From positions 4,234,084 to 4,298,083 of the forward strand of contig NZ_KV440949.1 in NCBI RefSeq assembly GCF_001636315.1: a stretch of 64,000 nt of DNA, given 5' to 3'. Shown here piece after piece: positions 53,933 to 61,808 of the stretch. The notes under the pieces are model-generated. The model was given only the letters and a program-made list of their open reading frames with translations, ran no database searches and was not told where the DNA came from. Position 1 is the stretch's first letter. Every line of letters starts with the position of its first letter. The translations under genes and the position numbers were made by a program. This DNA is from Neobacillus mesonae (GTDB taxonomy: Bacteria; Bacillota; Bacilli; Bacillales; Cytobacillaceae).

Positions 53933-54868
53933 ATGGCGGAAAAATTAGTAGAAATTAAACATTTAAAGCAGTATTTTAATATCGGCCGTCCCAATCAGGT
54001 AAAAGCTGTGGATGATGTTAGCTTCGATATTTACAAAGGCGAAACATTAGGGCTTGTTGGTGAATCAGGCTGTGGAAAATCGACAACCGGACGAACAATT
54101 ATCCGCCTTTATGATGCGACAAGTGGACAAGTCTTGTTTAATGGTGAGAATGTCCACGGCAGAAAGTCTATATCGGAATTAAAAAAATTCAACCGAAAAA
54201 TGCAAATGATTTTCCAAGACCCATATGCCTCCTTGAACCCAAGGATGACGGTCGCTGATATTATTGCTGAGGGTATTGATATTCACGGCTTGACTAAAAA
54301 CAAAAAAGAGCGGATGGAGCGTGTATATCAGCTGCTTGAAACGGTTGGTTTAAATAAAGAGCACGCTAATCGTTATCCGCATGAATTTTCCGGTGGTCAA
54401 AGGCAAAGAATTGGAATTGCCAGAGCTTTAGCTGTTGAGCCAGAGTTTATCATTGCAGACGAACCAATCTCAGCTCTAGACGTTTCAATCCAAGCTCAGG
54501 TTGTTAATTTAATGAAAAAATTGCAGCGGGAAAAAGGGCTTACGTATTTATTTATTGCCCATGATTTATCCATGGTAAAATACATTAGTGACCGAATTGG
54601 GGTTATGTATTTTGGAAAGCTCGTAGAATTGGCCCCGGCTGATGATCTTTATAAAAATGCGATGCATCCATATACTAAATCGCTCTTATCGGCAATCCCG
54701 CTTCCAGACCCTGAGTCTGAAAGAACCCGCCGCCGGATTTTATATGATCCAGCATCACACCATTACGCTGAAAACGAAAAACTTGAAATGCGAGAAATTT
54801 CGCCAGGTCATTTAGTATACTGCTCCGAAAAAGAATTTGAACAATATAAAAAAGAATATAAAAAATAA
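53933..54868 (+). CDS. oppF: OppF, oligopeptide ABC transporter ATPase
   Basis: 311 residues; ATG directly follows the oppD stop. Walker A GESGCGKST, MIFQDPYASLNP, FSGGQRQRIGIA, FIIADEPISALD, LFIAHDLSMVKYIS; the C-terminus is HLVYCSEKEFEQYKKEYKK. The original operon terminator after it has been split by IS copy 2. Confidence 0.95.
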   Translation: MAEKLVEIKHLKQYFNIGRPNQVKAVDDVSFDIYKGETLGLVGESGCGKSTTGRTIIRLYDATSGQVLFNGENVHGRKSISELKKFNRKMQMIFQDPYASLNPRMTVADIIAEGIDIHGLTKNKKERMERVYQLLETVGLNKEHANRYPHEFSGGQRQRIGIARALAVEPEFIIADEPISALDVSIQAQVVNLMKKLQREKGLTYLFIAHDLSMVKYISDRIGVMYFGKLVELAPADDLYKNAMHPYTKSLLSAIPLPDPESERTRRRILYDPASHHYAENEKLEMREISPGHLVYCSEKEFEQYKKEYKK

Positions 54869-54871
54869 AAC

Positions 54872-54884
54872 GGTCTCCATGACC
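54872..54884. repeat. Target duplication, copy 2 left (13 bp)
   Basis: GGTCTCCATGACC, repeated at 56160-56172. Together with the flanking AAAAC and GTTTTATTTTTTT it is the former opp terminator stem-loop. Confidence 0.85.
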
Positions 54885-54993
54885 GTCAGGCTGTCGAAAA
54901 ACTTTCGATAGCCTTTTATTTTATATAAATACTTTAATATTTCACCGCGTTAATTTATTATAATATTATTAAGATATATGCCTTTCAATAGGT

Positions 54994-55130
54994 CTGTTGA
55001 TTTCCGCTCCAGGCGGCTTCGCTTTCCGCGGGCGTGCCGGGGAGCCTCCTCGGCGCTGAAGCGCCTGCGGGGTCTCCCCCTGCCCCGTACTCCCGCAGGA
55101 GTCTTCGCCGCCTTCCGCTCCAATCAACAG
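54994..55130. repeat. Subterminal GC-rich palindrome, IS copy 2 left
   Basis: Same block as in copy 1, with outer arms CTGTTGATT / AATCAACAG; TCCGCTCC is intact here where copy 1 reads TCCGCTCT. Confidence 0.75.
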
Positions 55131-55192
55131 TCTGTTATTAATAAAGAGCTTCCGTTCAACTAATAAATAATTAAAAAGAAGTGGTGAAAACA

Positions 55193-55886
55193 ATGTTTAA
55201 GCCAAAAGAGTTTAGCCAAAGTGAATATGAATTTGTGAGTATTGATGAGTTAGTTCCAGACGACCACCTCCTTCGCTTGATTGACAAATACATTGATTTT
55301 TCATTTCTTCTAGAAAAAGTTCGTCCTTATTATAGTCATGATAACAGACGCCCTACTGAGCCCCTTATTCTTTTTAAAATGATGTTTATTGGGTACATTT
55401 ACAGCATTCGTTCTGAATGTCAATTAGAAAGGGAAATAAGGACAAACGTCGCCTACCGCTGGTTTATTTCCTAAATGGAAATTCTCGTATGATAAAGACC
55501 GTAATCTATATGTTTTTCCTAATAAGCAAGAATTAACGTACAAAACAACTAACCGGGAGGGACATCGAGAATACAAGGCAGATCCAAAGAAATGTGAAAA
55601 CTGCCCACTTCTTTCCCAATGTACACGATCTAAAAATAAGGTCAAGGTAGTGACACGTCATGTTTGGGGAGAGCACAAAGAAAAGGTTAGATTAAACCGT
55701 TTATCAAAATCGGGAAAAATACTTTATAAATTTAGAAAGGAAAAAATTGAGCGAAGCTTTGCAGATTCAAAAGAACTGCATGGGCATCGCTACTGCCGGT
55801 TACGGGGATTGAAGAAAGCAAGTGAACAGGCTCTCCTTACGGCAGCCTGCCAAAATATAAAAAAAAATTGCAACACACTTAGCTAG
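55193..55886 (+). pseudogene. Transposase remnant (IS1182-like), copy 2
   Basis: Identical structure to copy 1: an N-terminal part to NVAYRWF, then the same out-of-frame join to FPKWKFSYDKDRNLY, and the C-terminal part ending QNIKKNCNTLS. Differences such as Asp for Tyr near residue 38 and Cys for Arg near residue 82 show independent drift. Neither copy encodes a DDE core. Confidence 0.85.
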
Positions 55887-55928
55887 GATAGAAAAAGTTT
55901 GTTGCAATACTTCAGGTTGATTTGCCCC

Positions 55929-56062
55929 CTGTTGATTGGAGCGGAGGGCACTCGACTCCTGCGGGATAGAGAGGTCACTGGAGACCCCACAGGCGCTAAA
56001 GCGCCGCGGAGGCTCCAGGAACCTCCCCGCGGAAAGCGAGTGCCCGGAGCGGAAATCAACAG
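55929..56062. repeat. Subterminal GC-rich palindrome, IS copy 2 right
   Basis: Partner of the left block; compared with copy 1, GCGCCGCGGAGG and CGCGGAAAGCG keep inner pairing that copy 1 has lost by point changes. Confidence 0.75.
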
Positions 56063-56159
56063 GCCCGTTAGCATAGCTAATCTTTTAATAAAAAGCAGTA
56101 TTTTAGGTCTGACAAAATGAAAAATTGTCGAGAAAAATACCCTTTCTCGACAATCTGAC

Positions 56160-56172
56160 GGTCTCCATGACC
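56160..56172. repeat. Target duplication, copy 2 right (13 bp)
   Basis: GGTCTCCATGACC, identical to 54872-54884. Confidence 0.85.
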
Positions 56173-56297
56173 GTTTTATTTTTTTATATTTAAATGCTTT
56201 CTAAATATATTGAAAATTATTGACAATATTGTGACAAAACAGGAAAATAATAAAGTAACTATGTATAGCAATATAGTATAAGCAAAGGGGGACAAGG

Positions 56298-57158
56298 ATG
56301 AGAATTTTACAGCAAACTATTTTTATTTTCCTTCTAATCATCTTTCTTGCTGCCATGCCGTCGATCATCGTAATCAACCCAAACGGACTAAATATTTCTT
56401 TCGATGCTAGCCATCTTGGAAAATTATATGGCCAGTTTATAACGGAACTTGCAAGCGGGAGTTTAGGTACATATCAGCTTGGTGATCAAGTAAGGCTTAT
56501 TTCCGAGGATATAAAAGGTAATGTCATGATTAGCTTATTTATATTGCTGATAGGGGTGCTCGCGGCAGTAATAATAGGATTATTATTTGGGGTATTTTTA
56601 AGCCGTTTTATCATTACGCGATTCTTTAATATGCTGCTAAATATTTTAGCTACCATACCCGATTTTATTTTAATTGTTTTTTCATTAGTTTTGGCAATCA
56701 AAATCTACGAGGTTACCGGTGTCAGAATCATTTCTTTAAGGCCTGATGCAGGAGCGCTAAATCTTTGGTATCCGATAGTACTAACGGGTATAGCACCAAC
56801 TCTTTATATGTTTAAATTGCTTGCCGTGCAATATTATCAGACAAGCGGAGAAGATTATATCCGTACGGCAGTTTCAAAAGGAATGCGGGTAAATTACATA
56901 AACTTTCAACATGTGTATAAGAATATAGAGCCATTCATTATAGCGGAACTAACAAAGGTGGTTTCTTTAGCTATTGGTAACCTATTTATTATTGAATACT
57001 TGCTTAATGTTCCAGGTATAACGAAATTTATTTTCCAAAACAATGAATTTCAACCAATTTCTATCGGACTTTTTTCCATGCTATTGATTTCTTTAATCGT
57101 TTATTTTTCTATTAGATTACTACTTTATATCTTTAAACGAGGATTTATATATGAATAG
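56298..57158 (+). CDS. DppB-type ABC transporter permease
   Basis: 286 residues with six predicted helices, MRILQQTIFIFLLIIF at the start, an EAA-like cytoplasmic loop DYIRTAVSKGMRVNYIN, and a C-terminal YIFKRGFIYE. It belongs to the BPD_transp_1 family (DppB/OppB side) but is more divergent than AppB and OppB; the usual C-terminal DPR motif is missing. GGGGGACAAGG precedes the ATG, and TTGACA (56220-56225) could be a -35. It overlaps the next gene by 8 bp. No ATPase or binding protein gene is in this unit. Confidence 0.85.
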   Translation: MRILQQTIFIFLLIIFLAAMPSIIVINPNGLNISFDASHLGKLYGQFITELASGSLGTYQLGDQVRLISEDIKGNVMISLFILLIGVLAAVIIGLLFGVFLSRFIITRFFNMLLNILATIPDFILIVFSLVLAIKIYEVTGVRIISLRPDAGALNLWYPIVLTGIAPTLYMFKLLAVQYYQTSGEDYIRTAVSKGMRVNYINFQHVYKNIEPFIIAELTKVVSLAIGNLFIIEYLLNVPGITKFIFQNNEFQPISIGLFSMLLISLIVYFSIRLLLYIFKRGFIYE

Positions 57159-59547
57159 ATTATTTTCTATTAATTATTCTTTATATGCCGGGATATTATT
57201 ATCAGCTATTCTAATCTTTCTTGCCATATTTGGACCTATTTTAGCGCCGCATACATTGACGGAGACTCTTAAGTTGCGCTATGAAAATGGGACCATATTT
57301 GCACCTCCGCTTGGTCCATTTAAATCAAATGAGTTCCTGCTTGGGACAGATCAATCAGGATATGATTTGCTATCAATGATTTTATATGGAATTCGATATA
57401 CCATCATTATTTCGTTTACTGTGACGCTATTCAAAATGACAGCAGGAACGCTTATTGGGTTATATGTTGGTACTTGGAAGAAAACACCGCAATGGCTTGA
57501 GGCATTTGAAAATGCTTGGAGTTATGTGCCGCTTTTTCTGATTATGTTTTTCTTTCTTAGGCCGATTACGTTTAATGTAATGCTGGACCCAAATGTGCTG
57601 GTTTTCTACTTTATTATTATTGCATCAATTGTTAGTACTCCAAGTATTGTGTCCTCGGTCCGAAAAAAGTCAAGAGAAATCTCAACCGCAACCTTCATCG
57701 AAGCAGCACGGACTTTAGGTGCAAATCGTCATCGACTTGTTTGGAAGCATATTTTCCCACAGCTTAAGGAATCGCTCCTGGTAATGTTTATTTTGGAAAT
57801 AGTGCAAGTGATTGCCTTAATGGGACAGCTCGCCTTAATGAAAATTTTTATTGGCGGTACCATATATAGACCTGATAACCAAATCTATTTATCAATCACA
57901 AAAGAAATTTCCGGACTGGTCGGAGCGGCGCGGGAAAGTATTTATAGTAATTCAACTTATATATTATACGTTCCATTAATCCTATTGTTAATTATCACTA
58001 TTTCCTTTAGCTTATTAGCAAATGGCTTGAAAAATCGTTTTCAGTCTAATTATCAACGTACACCTTGGATAAAGACAGGCTTTGAACCCTTATTAAGGCC
58101 TAAGAGAAAGGTTTATAAAAAAAAGCGCAGCTTCTATCTAACCGGTGAAAGCCTAGCCTTCGTTGTCCTAATTCTCACTTTTGTGGGGTTCGGAACATAT
58201 GTCTATATAACAAAGGATAACGATATCGGGGTGAAAAATTATAGCAGAGCAGCGTACTACTTGAATTTGAAAATGGGCAACGAAGGTAAATTTACGACCA
58301 ATGCAAAAATTACTGTAACTAATGAATCCGATAATAAATGGGAAGATCTCGTTTTTTATTTTATTCCGAATGCATTTACAAAAGGTCATTCCATTAAATC
58401 TGTTAAAGGGTTTTCAGTTGTTGATATAAAAGAGATCAAAGTAAATGGAGAAAAAGCGGATTTTTCCTTGAATCATGATACATTAAGAATCCTGCTAAAT
58501 AAGAAAATGGAAAGCAGGGAGCAGGCAAAGGTTGAAATAATCTATCAGTTTACTGTTCCGGGAGAAGGTAGCCGGTTTTCCAAAGTAAAGGATCATTACT
58601 ATCTTGCACAGTGGTATCCTATGCTGGCAACATTTCAAAATGGAAAATGGAATAAAGAGGATTATCAGGATGGTTTTGAAACCTTCCACACCGATTTTTC
58701 CAATTATGTGGTTCATTATGAAATTCCAAAAGAATACTCCTTCATTTCTACTGCAGATAAAGATCCGGGATTAAACGAACACAAAGGTCAAGTGAAAGTT
58801 AAAAAAGTACGGGATTTCTTCATTGCTGTGGTTAAAGATTTCAAAATGTATACCACTGCTGTTAATGGAGTAGAGGTTCGCTTATTTACAAAAGAGGATC
58901 ATGATAAAGCACCGAAGGATACTTTAAAACTTGCAAAAAAAGCTTTAGATTTTTATCAAAAAAATATTGGTGAATACCCGCTTTCACAATTAGATGTTAT
59001 CTTAGATAATGGTCAGAATATGGAGTACCCTGGAATTATTACGGTAGACCCATACCATGACAATTCACAGTTTTTCAAAATTGCACTTGTTCATGAAATC
59101 GCCCACCAATACTTTTATGGTGTTGTCTCAAATGATCAGTATCATGAAGCATGGCTGGATGAAGGGTTTACTGAATTTGCCACAAATATGTATTTTTATT
59201 TAGCGGAACATCAAGGGCCATATCAGGCGCAGGCATTCTCCATGTACAGGATGAGGAAAATAGAAGAACTTGGATTGGGCAGTCAGATTTCCAATGTCCC
59301 ATTATCTGAACATCCGAATGCAGGTTATATTTATGGTCAGCCGGCACTAAAGTTGTTCGAATTAATTAATCATAAACATGATGTAAGAAGGGAGGACTTA
59401 AATACATCAATTGTGAATTACTTGGCAGCTTACTATAACCGTTTTAAATATAAGGAAGTGAACACACCAGAGTTTATTCGATTTACAATGGATTACTATC
59501 AAGTGCCGGAAGAATACTTCAACGATTGGTTATCTATAAGAGAATAA
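57151..59547 (+). CDS. DppC-type ABC permease fused to an M1 zinc aminopeptidase
   Basis: 798 residues in one uninterrupted frame. Residues 1-300 are a DppC/OppC-type permease: first helix 10-32, FLLGTDQSGYDLLSMILYG, and the EAA loop FIEAARTLGANRHRLVW (182-198). A positively charged loop (RPKRKVYKKKR, 316-326) precedes an extra helix (about 333-353). Residues 360-798 are an M1-type peptidase: NMEYPG (623-628, in place of GAMEN), HEIAH (648-652) and, 18 residues later, zinc ligand Glu671 in WLDEGF, with Tyr726 or Tyr728 in YIYGQ as the likely transition-state Tyr. By charge distribution the peptidase would face outward. It overlaps the upstream permease gene by 8 bp and is followed by a terminator. 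ATPases are absent, so it may borrow OppDF or AppDF. Confidence 0.9.
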   Translation: MNRLFSINYSLYAGILLSAILIFLAIFGPILAPHTLTETLKLRYENGTIFAPPLGPFKSNEFLLGTDQSGYDLLSMILYGIRYTIIISFTVTLFKMTAGTLIGLYVGTWKKTPQWLEAFENAWSYVPLFLIMFFFLRPITFNVMLDPNVLVFYFIIIASIVSTPSIVSSVRKKSREISTATFIEAARTLGANRHRLVWKHIFPQLKESLLVMFILEIVQVIALMGQLALMKIFIGGTIYRPDNQIYLSITKEISGLVGAARESIYSNSTYILYVPLILLLIITISFSLLANGLKNRFQSNYQRTPWIKTGFEPLLRPKRKVYKKKRSFYLTGESLAFVVLILTFVGFGTYVYITKDNDIGVKNYSRAAYYLNLKMGNEGKFTTNAKITVTNESDNKWEDLVFYFIPNAFTKGHSIKSVKGFSVVDIKEIKVNGEKADFSLNHDTLRILLNKKMESREQAKVEIIYQFTVPGEGSRFSKVKDHYYLAQWYPMLATFQNGKWNKEDYQDGFETFHTDFSNYVVHYEIPKEYSFISTADKDPGLNEHKGQVKVKKVRDFFIAVVKDFKMYTTAVNGVEVRLFTKEDHDKAPKDTLKLAKKALDFYQKNIGEYPLSQLDVILDNGQNMEYPGIITVDPYHDNSQFFKIALVHEIAHQYFYGVVSNDQYHEAWLDEGFTEFATNMYFYLAEHQGPYQAQAFSMYRMRKIEELGLGSQISNVPLSEHPNAGYIYGQPALKLFELINHKHDVRREDLNTSIVNYLAAYYNRFKYKEVNTPEFIRFTMDYYQVPEEYFNDWLSIRE

Positions 59548-59584
59548 GAAAAAGGACAAAACGCCAGCGTTTTGTCCTTTTCTT
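59548..59584. terminator. Bidirectional terminator
   Basis: AAAAAGGACAAAACGC / CGTTTTGTCCTTTT stem with T-runs both ways, between convergent genes. Confidence 0.88.
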
Positions 59585-59769
59585 TATTTCTTCTTCCCAC
59601 CAACAGCCTTCCAGCCGGTTTGGAAACGGGCATTCTGATCCACATATTCACTGCGGCGCTTTCCGCCAAACAGCCTTTCCCCGATACCATTTGTAATGTC
59701 ACCCATAAATGCGGTAATTCCAATAATTAATAAGGCAACAACAACTAAATCCGTTATGTAAGCACCCAT
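59584..59769 (-). CDS. Small membrane protein, 61 aa
   Basis: ATG 59769 with GGAGGG six bases upstream; an in-frame start 14 codons earlier has no site. One helix (about 5-25, TDLVVVALLIIGITAFMGD) and a basic tail, FGGKRRSEYVDQNARFQTGWK, ending VGGKKK. I do not recognise the family. It lies between the permease-peptidase unit and spx. Confidence 0.72.
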   Translation of the reverse strand: MGAYITDLVVVALLIIGITAFMGDITNGIGERLFGGKRRSEYVDQNARFQTGWKAVGGKKK

Positions 59770-60328
59770 TAAAGTCCCTCCATTTATTATAATCAAATAT
59801 TTGCAATGCAAAATATTGAATATCCCTCCCCCTTATTTTAAAAGAACTGAGACTTTATTTAAAGGGGAAAGTTTATTAAGTTTATGACAGTATTGTATGC
59901 GTTTTCATTTAGGTTTTATTATTGAGAAAATAGGGAAATTGTCTCTTGTTAAAAAGGTTTAAATTGTATATAACGGTGGTATAAGAAAAAATAACAAGAA
60001 CATGCCCGCAAAAAAATATTTTAAGAAACGACATTATATGAAAGGACAAATGAAATCATTAAAAACTTTTTAGCAAAAAAGAATAAAAAAGTGAAACTTT
60101 TGCCCAAATTAAACGTTTAATATAGTAGGACTGGAAAAAGCGCTGCTTGTATGCTACTAAACAATATTTTTAGAAAAAGGGATACCCTTTTCAGAAACAG
60201 TGGTGTATAATAAACAATAGAAATTACTTATTTATAATAATTTTAATTATTGATTTTTCTTATCTATGCATATACAAAATTTCTATTTATATAGTGGATT
60301 GCAAATAAAAGAGGAGTGTGAAGAACAA
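59770..60328. promoter_or_regulatory. Upstream region of spx
   Basis: 559 bp, AT-rich and with no convincing gene. It should hold the divergent promoters of the small membrane protein and of spx. TATAAT at 60206-60211 is a candidate SigA -10 for spx; an ECF-type promoter is described separately. Confidence 0.5.
60092..60117 (+). promoter_or_regulatory. ECF-sigma-type promoter upstream of spx
   Basis: TGAAAC, then 16 bases, then CGTT. This fits the TGAAAC-N16-CGTN pattern of the SigM/SigW/SigX group. B. subtilis spx also has a SigM-type promoter. It lies about 210 bp before the spx start. Confidence 0.6.
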
Positions 60329-60724
60329 ATGGTAACATTATACACTTCACCTAGTTGTACATCATGTCGAAAAGCAAAATCTTGGCTGGAAGAGCATGAA
60401 ATTCCGTATAAGGAAAGAAATATATTTTCTGAACCTTTATCCATGGAAGAAATTAAAGAAATTCTCCGAATGACGGAGGATGGTACAGATGAAATTATTT
60501 CAACGAGATCAAAGACATTCCAAAAATTAGATGTTAATTTGGATTCTATGCCTTTGCAAGACTTATTTAAATTAATAAAGGAAAATCCAGGTCTGCTTAG
60601 ACGTCCAATCATTATTGATGAAAAGCGTCTTCAGGTTGGATACAATGAAGACGAGATTCGTCGTTTTCTCCCTAGAAAGGTTAGGACCTACCAGTTACGC
60701 GAAGCACAGCGTATGGTTAATTAA
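60329..60724 (+). CDS. spx: Spx, RNA-polymerase-binding stress regulator
   Basis: 131 residues from ATG 60329: [17 protein letters not shown] with the redox Cys-x2-Cys (Cys10, Cys13), then [14 protein letters not shown] and [20 protein letters not shown], ending [10 protein letters not shown]. Near-identical to the family in the motifs that bind the alpha subunit. It reacts to thiol stress and is degraded by ClpXP. GAGGAGTGTGAAG lies before the start; an earlier in-frame ATG at 60266 is rejected because Spx is strictly conserved from MVTLY. Confidence 0.97.
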   Translation: MVTLYTSPSCTSCRKAKSWLEEHEIPYKERNIFSEPLSMEEIKEILRMTEDGTDEIISTRSKTFQKLDVNLDSMPLQDLFKLIKENPGLLRRPIIIDEKRLQVGYNEDEIRRFLPRKVRTYQLREAQRMVN

Positions 60725-60726
60725 TA

Positions 60727-60760
60727 GCAAAGCCTCTTATTAAAAGAGGCTTTTTTTTTA
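60727..60760 (+). terminator. Terminator after spx
   Basis: AAAGCCTCTT / AAGAGGCTTT stem followed by eight T. Confidence 0.85.
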
Positions 60761-61068
60761 TCAAACTGTTTGTGGTTTTTCCTTTTATTTGCTACAATTA
60801 AAGGAATATCCTTAATTAATTTCCTAAGACAAAATGCTTCTGTATACTGTAAATAGGCATTTTCACCGTTTTGTTTTATTTCGGATTTTTTATTTCCCTT
60901 AACAGTGATTTTGTCATAAAATGAGAGTACAGGGGTATTTAGTTTTCAGAAGGGGAGAACCCCTATATTAATGGAATAACCCTCTTTGTTGGAGTGAATA
61001 CTAAGATGCATTATCTGCCTGGGGGTATTTTGTCCCTTCAATATGGACAATGGAGGGGAGAGGTAAAG
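60761..61068. promoter_or_regulatory. mecA upstream region
   Basis: 308 bp with no convincing gene. AAAATGC and GCATTTT (60830-60863) form a small stem around TTCTGTATACTGTAAATAG. A promoter for mecA must lie here but none stands out. Confidence 0.35.
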
Positions 61069-61734
61069 ATGGAAATTGAACGTATCAATGAATATACAGT
61101 AAAATTTTATATTTCCTATGTTGATATAGAAGAGAGAGGCTTTGATCGTGAAGAAATTTGGTACAATCGCGAACGAAGTGAAGAACTCTTTTGGGAAATG
61201 ATGGATGAAGTTCATGAAGAAGAGGAATTCTCGATGGAAGGACCGCTTTGGATTCAAGTTCAAGCACTTGATAAAGGATTGGAAGTGCTTGTTACTAGGG
61301 CACAGCTTTCCAAGGATGGTCAAAAGTTTGAGCTTCCAATCCCAAATAGTAAAGTAAATGATTTGCCTGTCGATGAGAAAATCGAAGAAATCTTGGATCA
61401 GCATTTTAATCCGAACTATTCTGATGACGATATCCTTGATGATGATACTTTAGAATTCATCCTTGCCTTTAAAGATTTCGAAGATGTGATCAGCCTAAGC
61501 TCTAGGCCAGGTTTGGACGATATGATAACAAAGCTGTATCATTTTGAAGGTAAATATTATTTATACGTAGAATTTCCAGAAGATGAATTTGAGGAAGAGG
61601 AAATTGATGATATTTTAAGTGTTCTGCTGGAATACGGCTATGAAACCCAGCTAACGATTCATCGAATTCAAGAGTATGGAAAAGAAATAATAGCTGATAA
61701 TGTTTTTGCTGAATTACGAAAATATTTTAGTTAA
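61069..61734 (+). CDS. mecA: MecA, ClpC adaptor protein
   Basis: 221 residues from ATG 61069 with GGGGAGAGG upstream: MEIERINEYTVKFYISYVDI, an acidic middle (EILDQHFNPNYSDDDILDDD) and the C-terminal ClpC-binding domain with FEGKYYLYVEFPED and LEYGYETQLTIHRIQEYG. MecA targets ComK and other proteins to ClpCP. It follows spx as in B. subtilis. Confidence 0.96.
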   Translation: MEIERINEYTVKFYISYVDIEERGFDREEIWYNRERSEELFWEMMDEVHEEEEFSMEGPLWIQVQALDKGLEVLVTRAQLSKDGQKFELPIPNSKVNDLPVDEKIEEILDQHFNPNYSDDDILDDDTLEFILAFKDFEDVISLSSRPGLDDMITKLYHFEGKYYLYVEFPEDEFEEEEIDDILSVLLEYGYETQLTIHRIQEYGKEIIADNVFAELRKYFS

Positions 61735-61808
61735 CGAAAGTGCCGATTTCAAAATTGAAATCGGTATTTTACATATTGAAAATATACTATTGTCTGGTAG
61801 GTGAGGGT

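Larger units (their letters stand above)
54885..56159 (+). mobile_element. Internally deleted IS1182-like element, copy 2
   Basis: 1275 bp, the same length as copy 1 and over 97 percent identical by eye. Left end GTCAGGCTGTCG and right end CGACAATCTGAC are near-matching inverted ends (10 of 12). The GC-rich subterminal blocks are better preserved here than in copy 1. It lies in the opp terminator, between oppF and the permease-aminopeptidase unit. Confidence 0.87.

Noticed and set aside
57151..59547. A sequencing error joining two separate genes.
   Set aside because: The frame is open throughout. The linker has its own basic loop and membrane helix, and no ribosome site or start codon fits a separate peptidase gene there.
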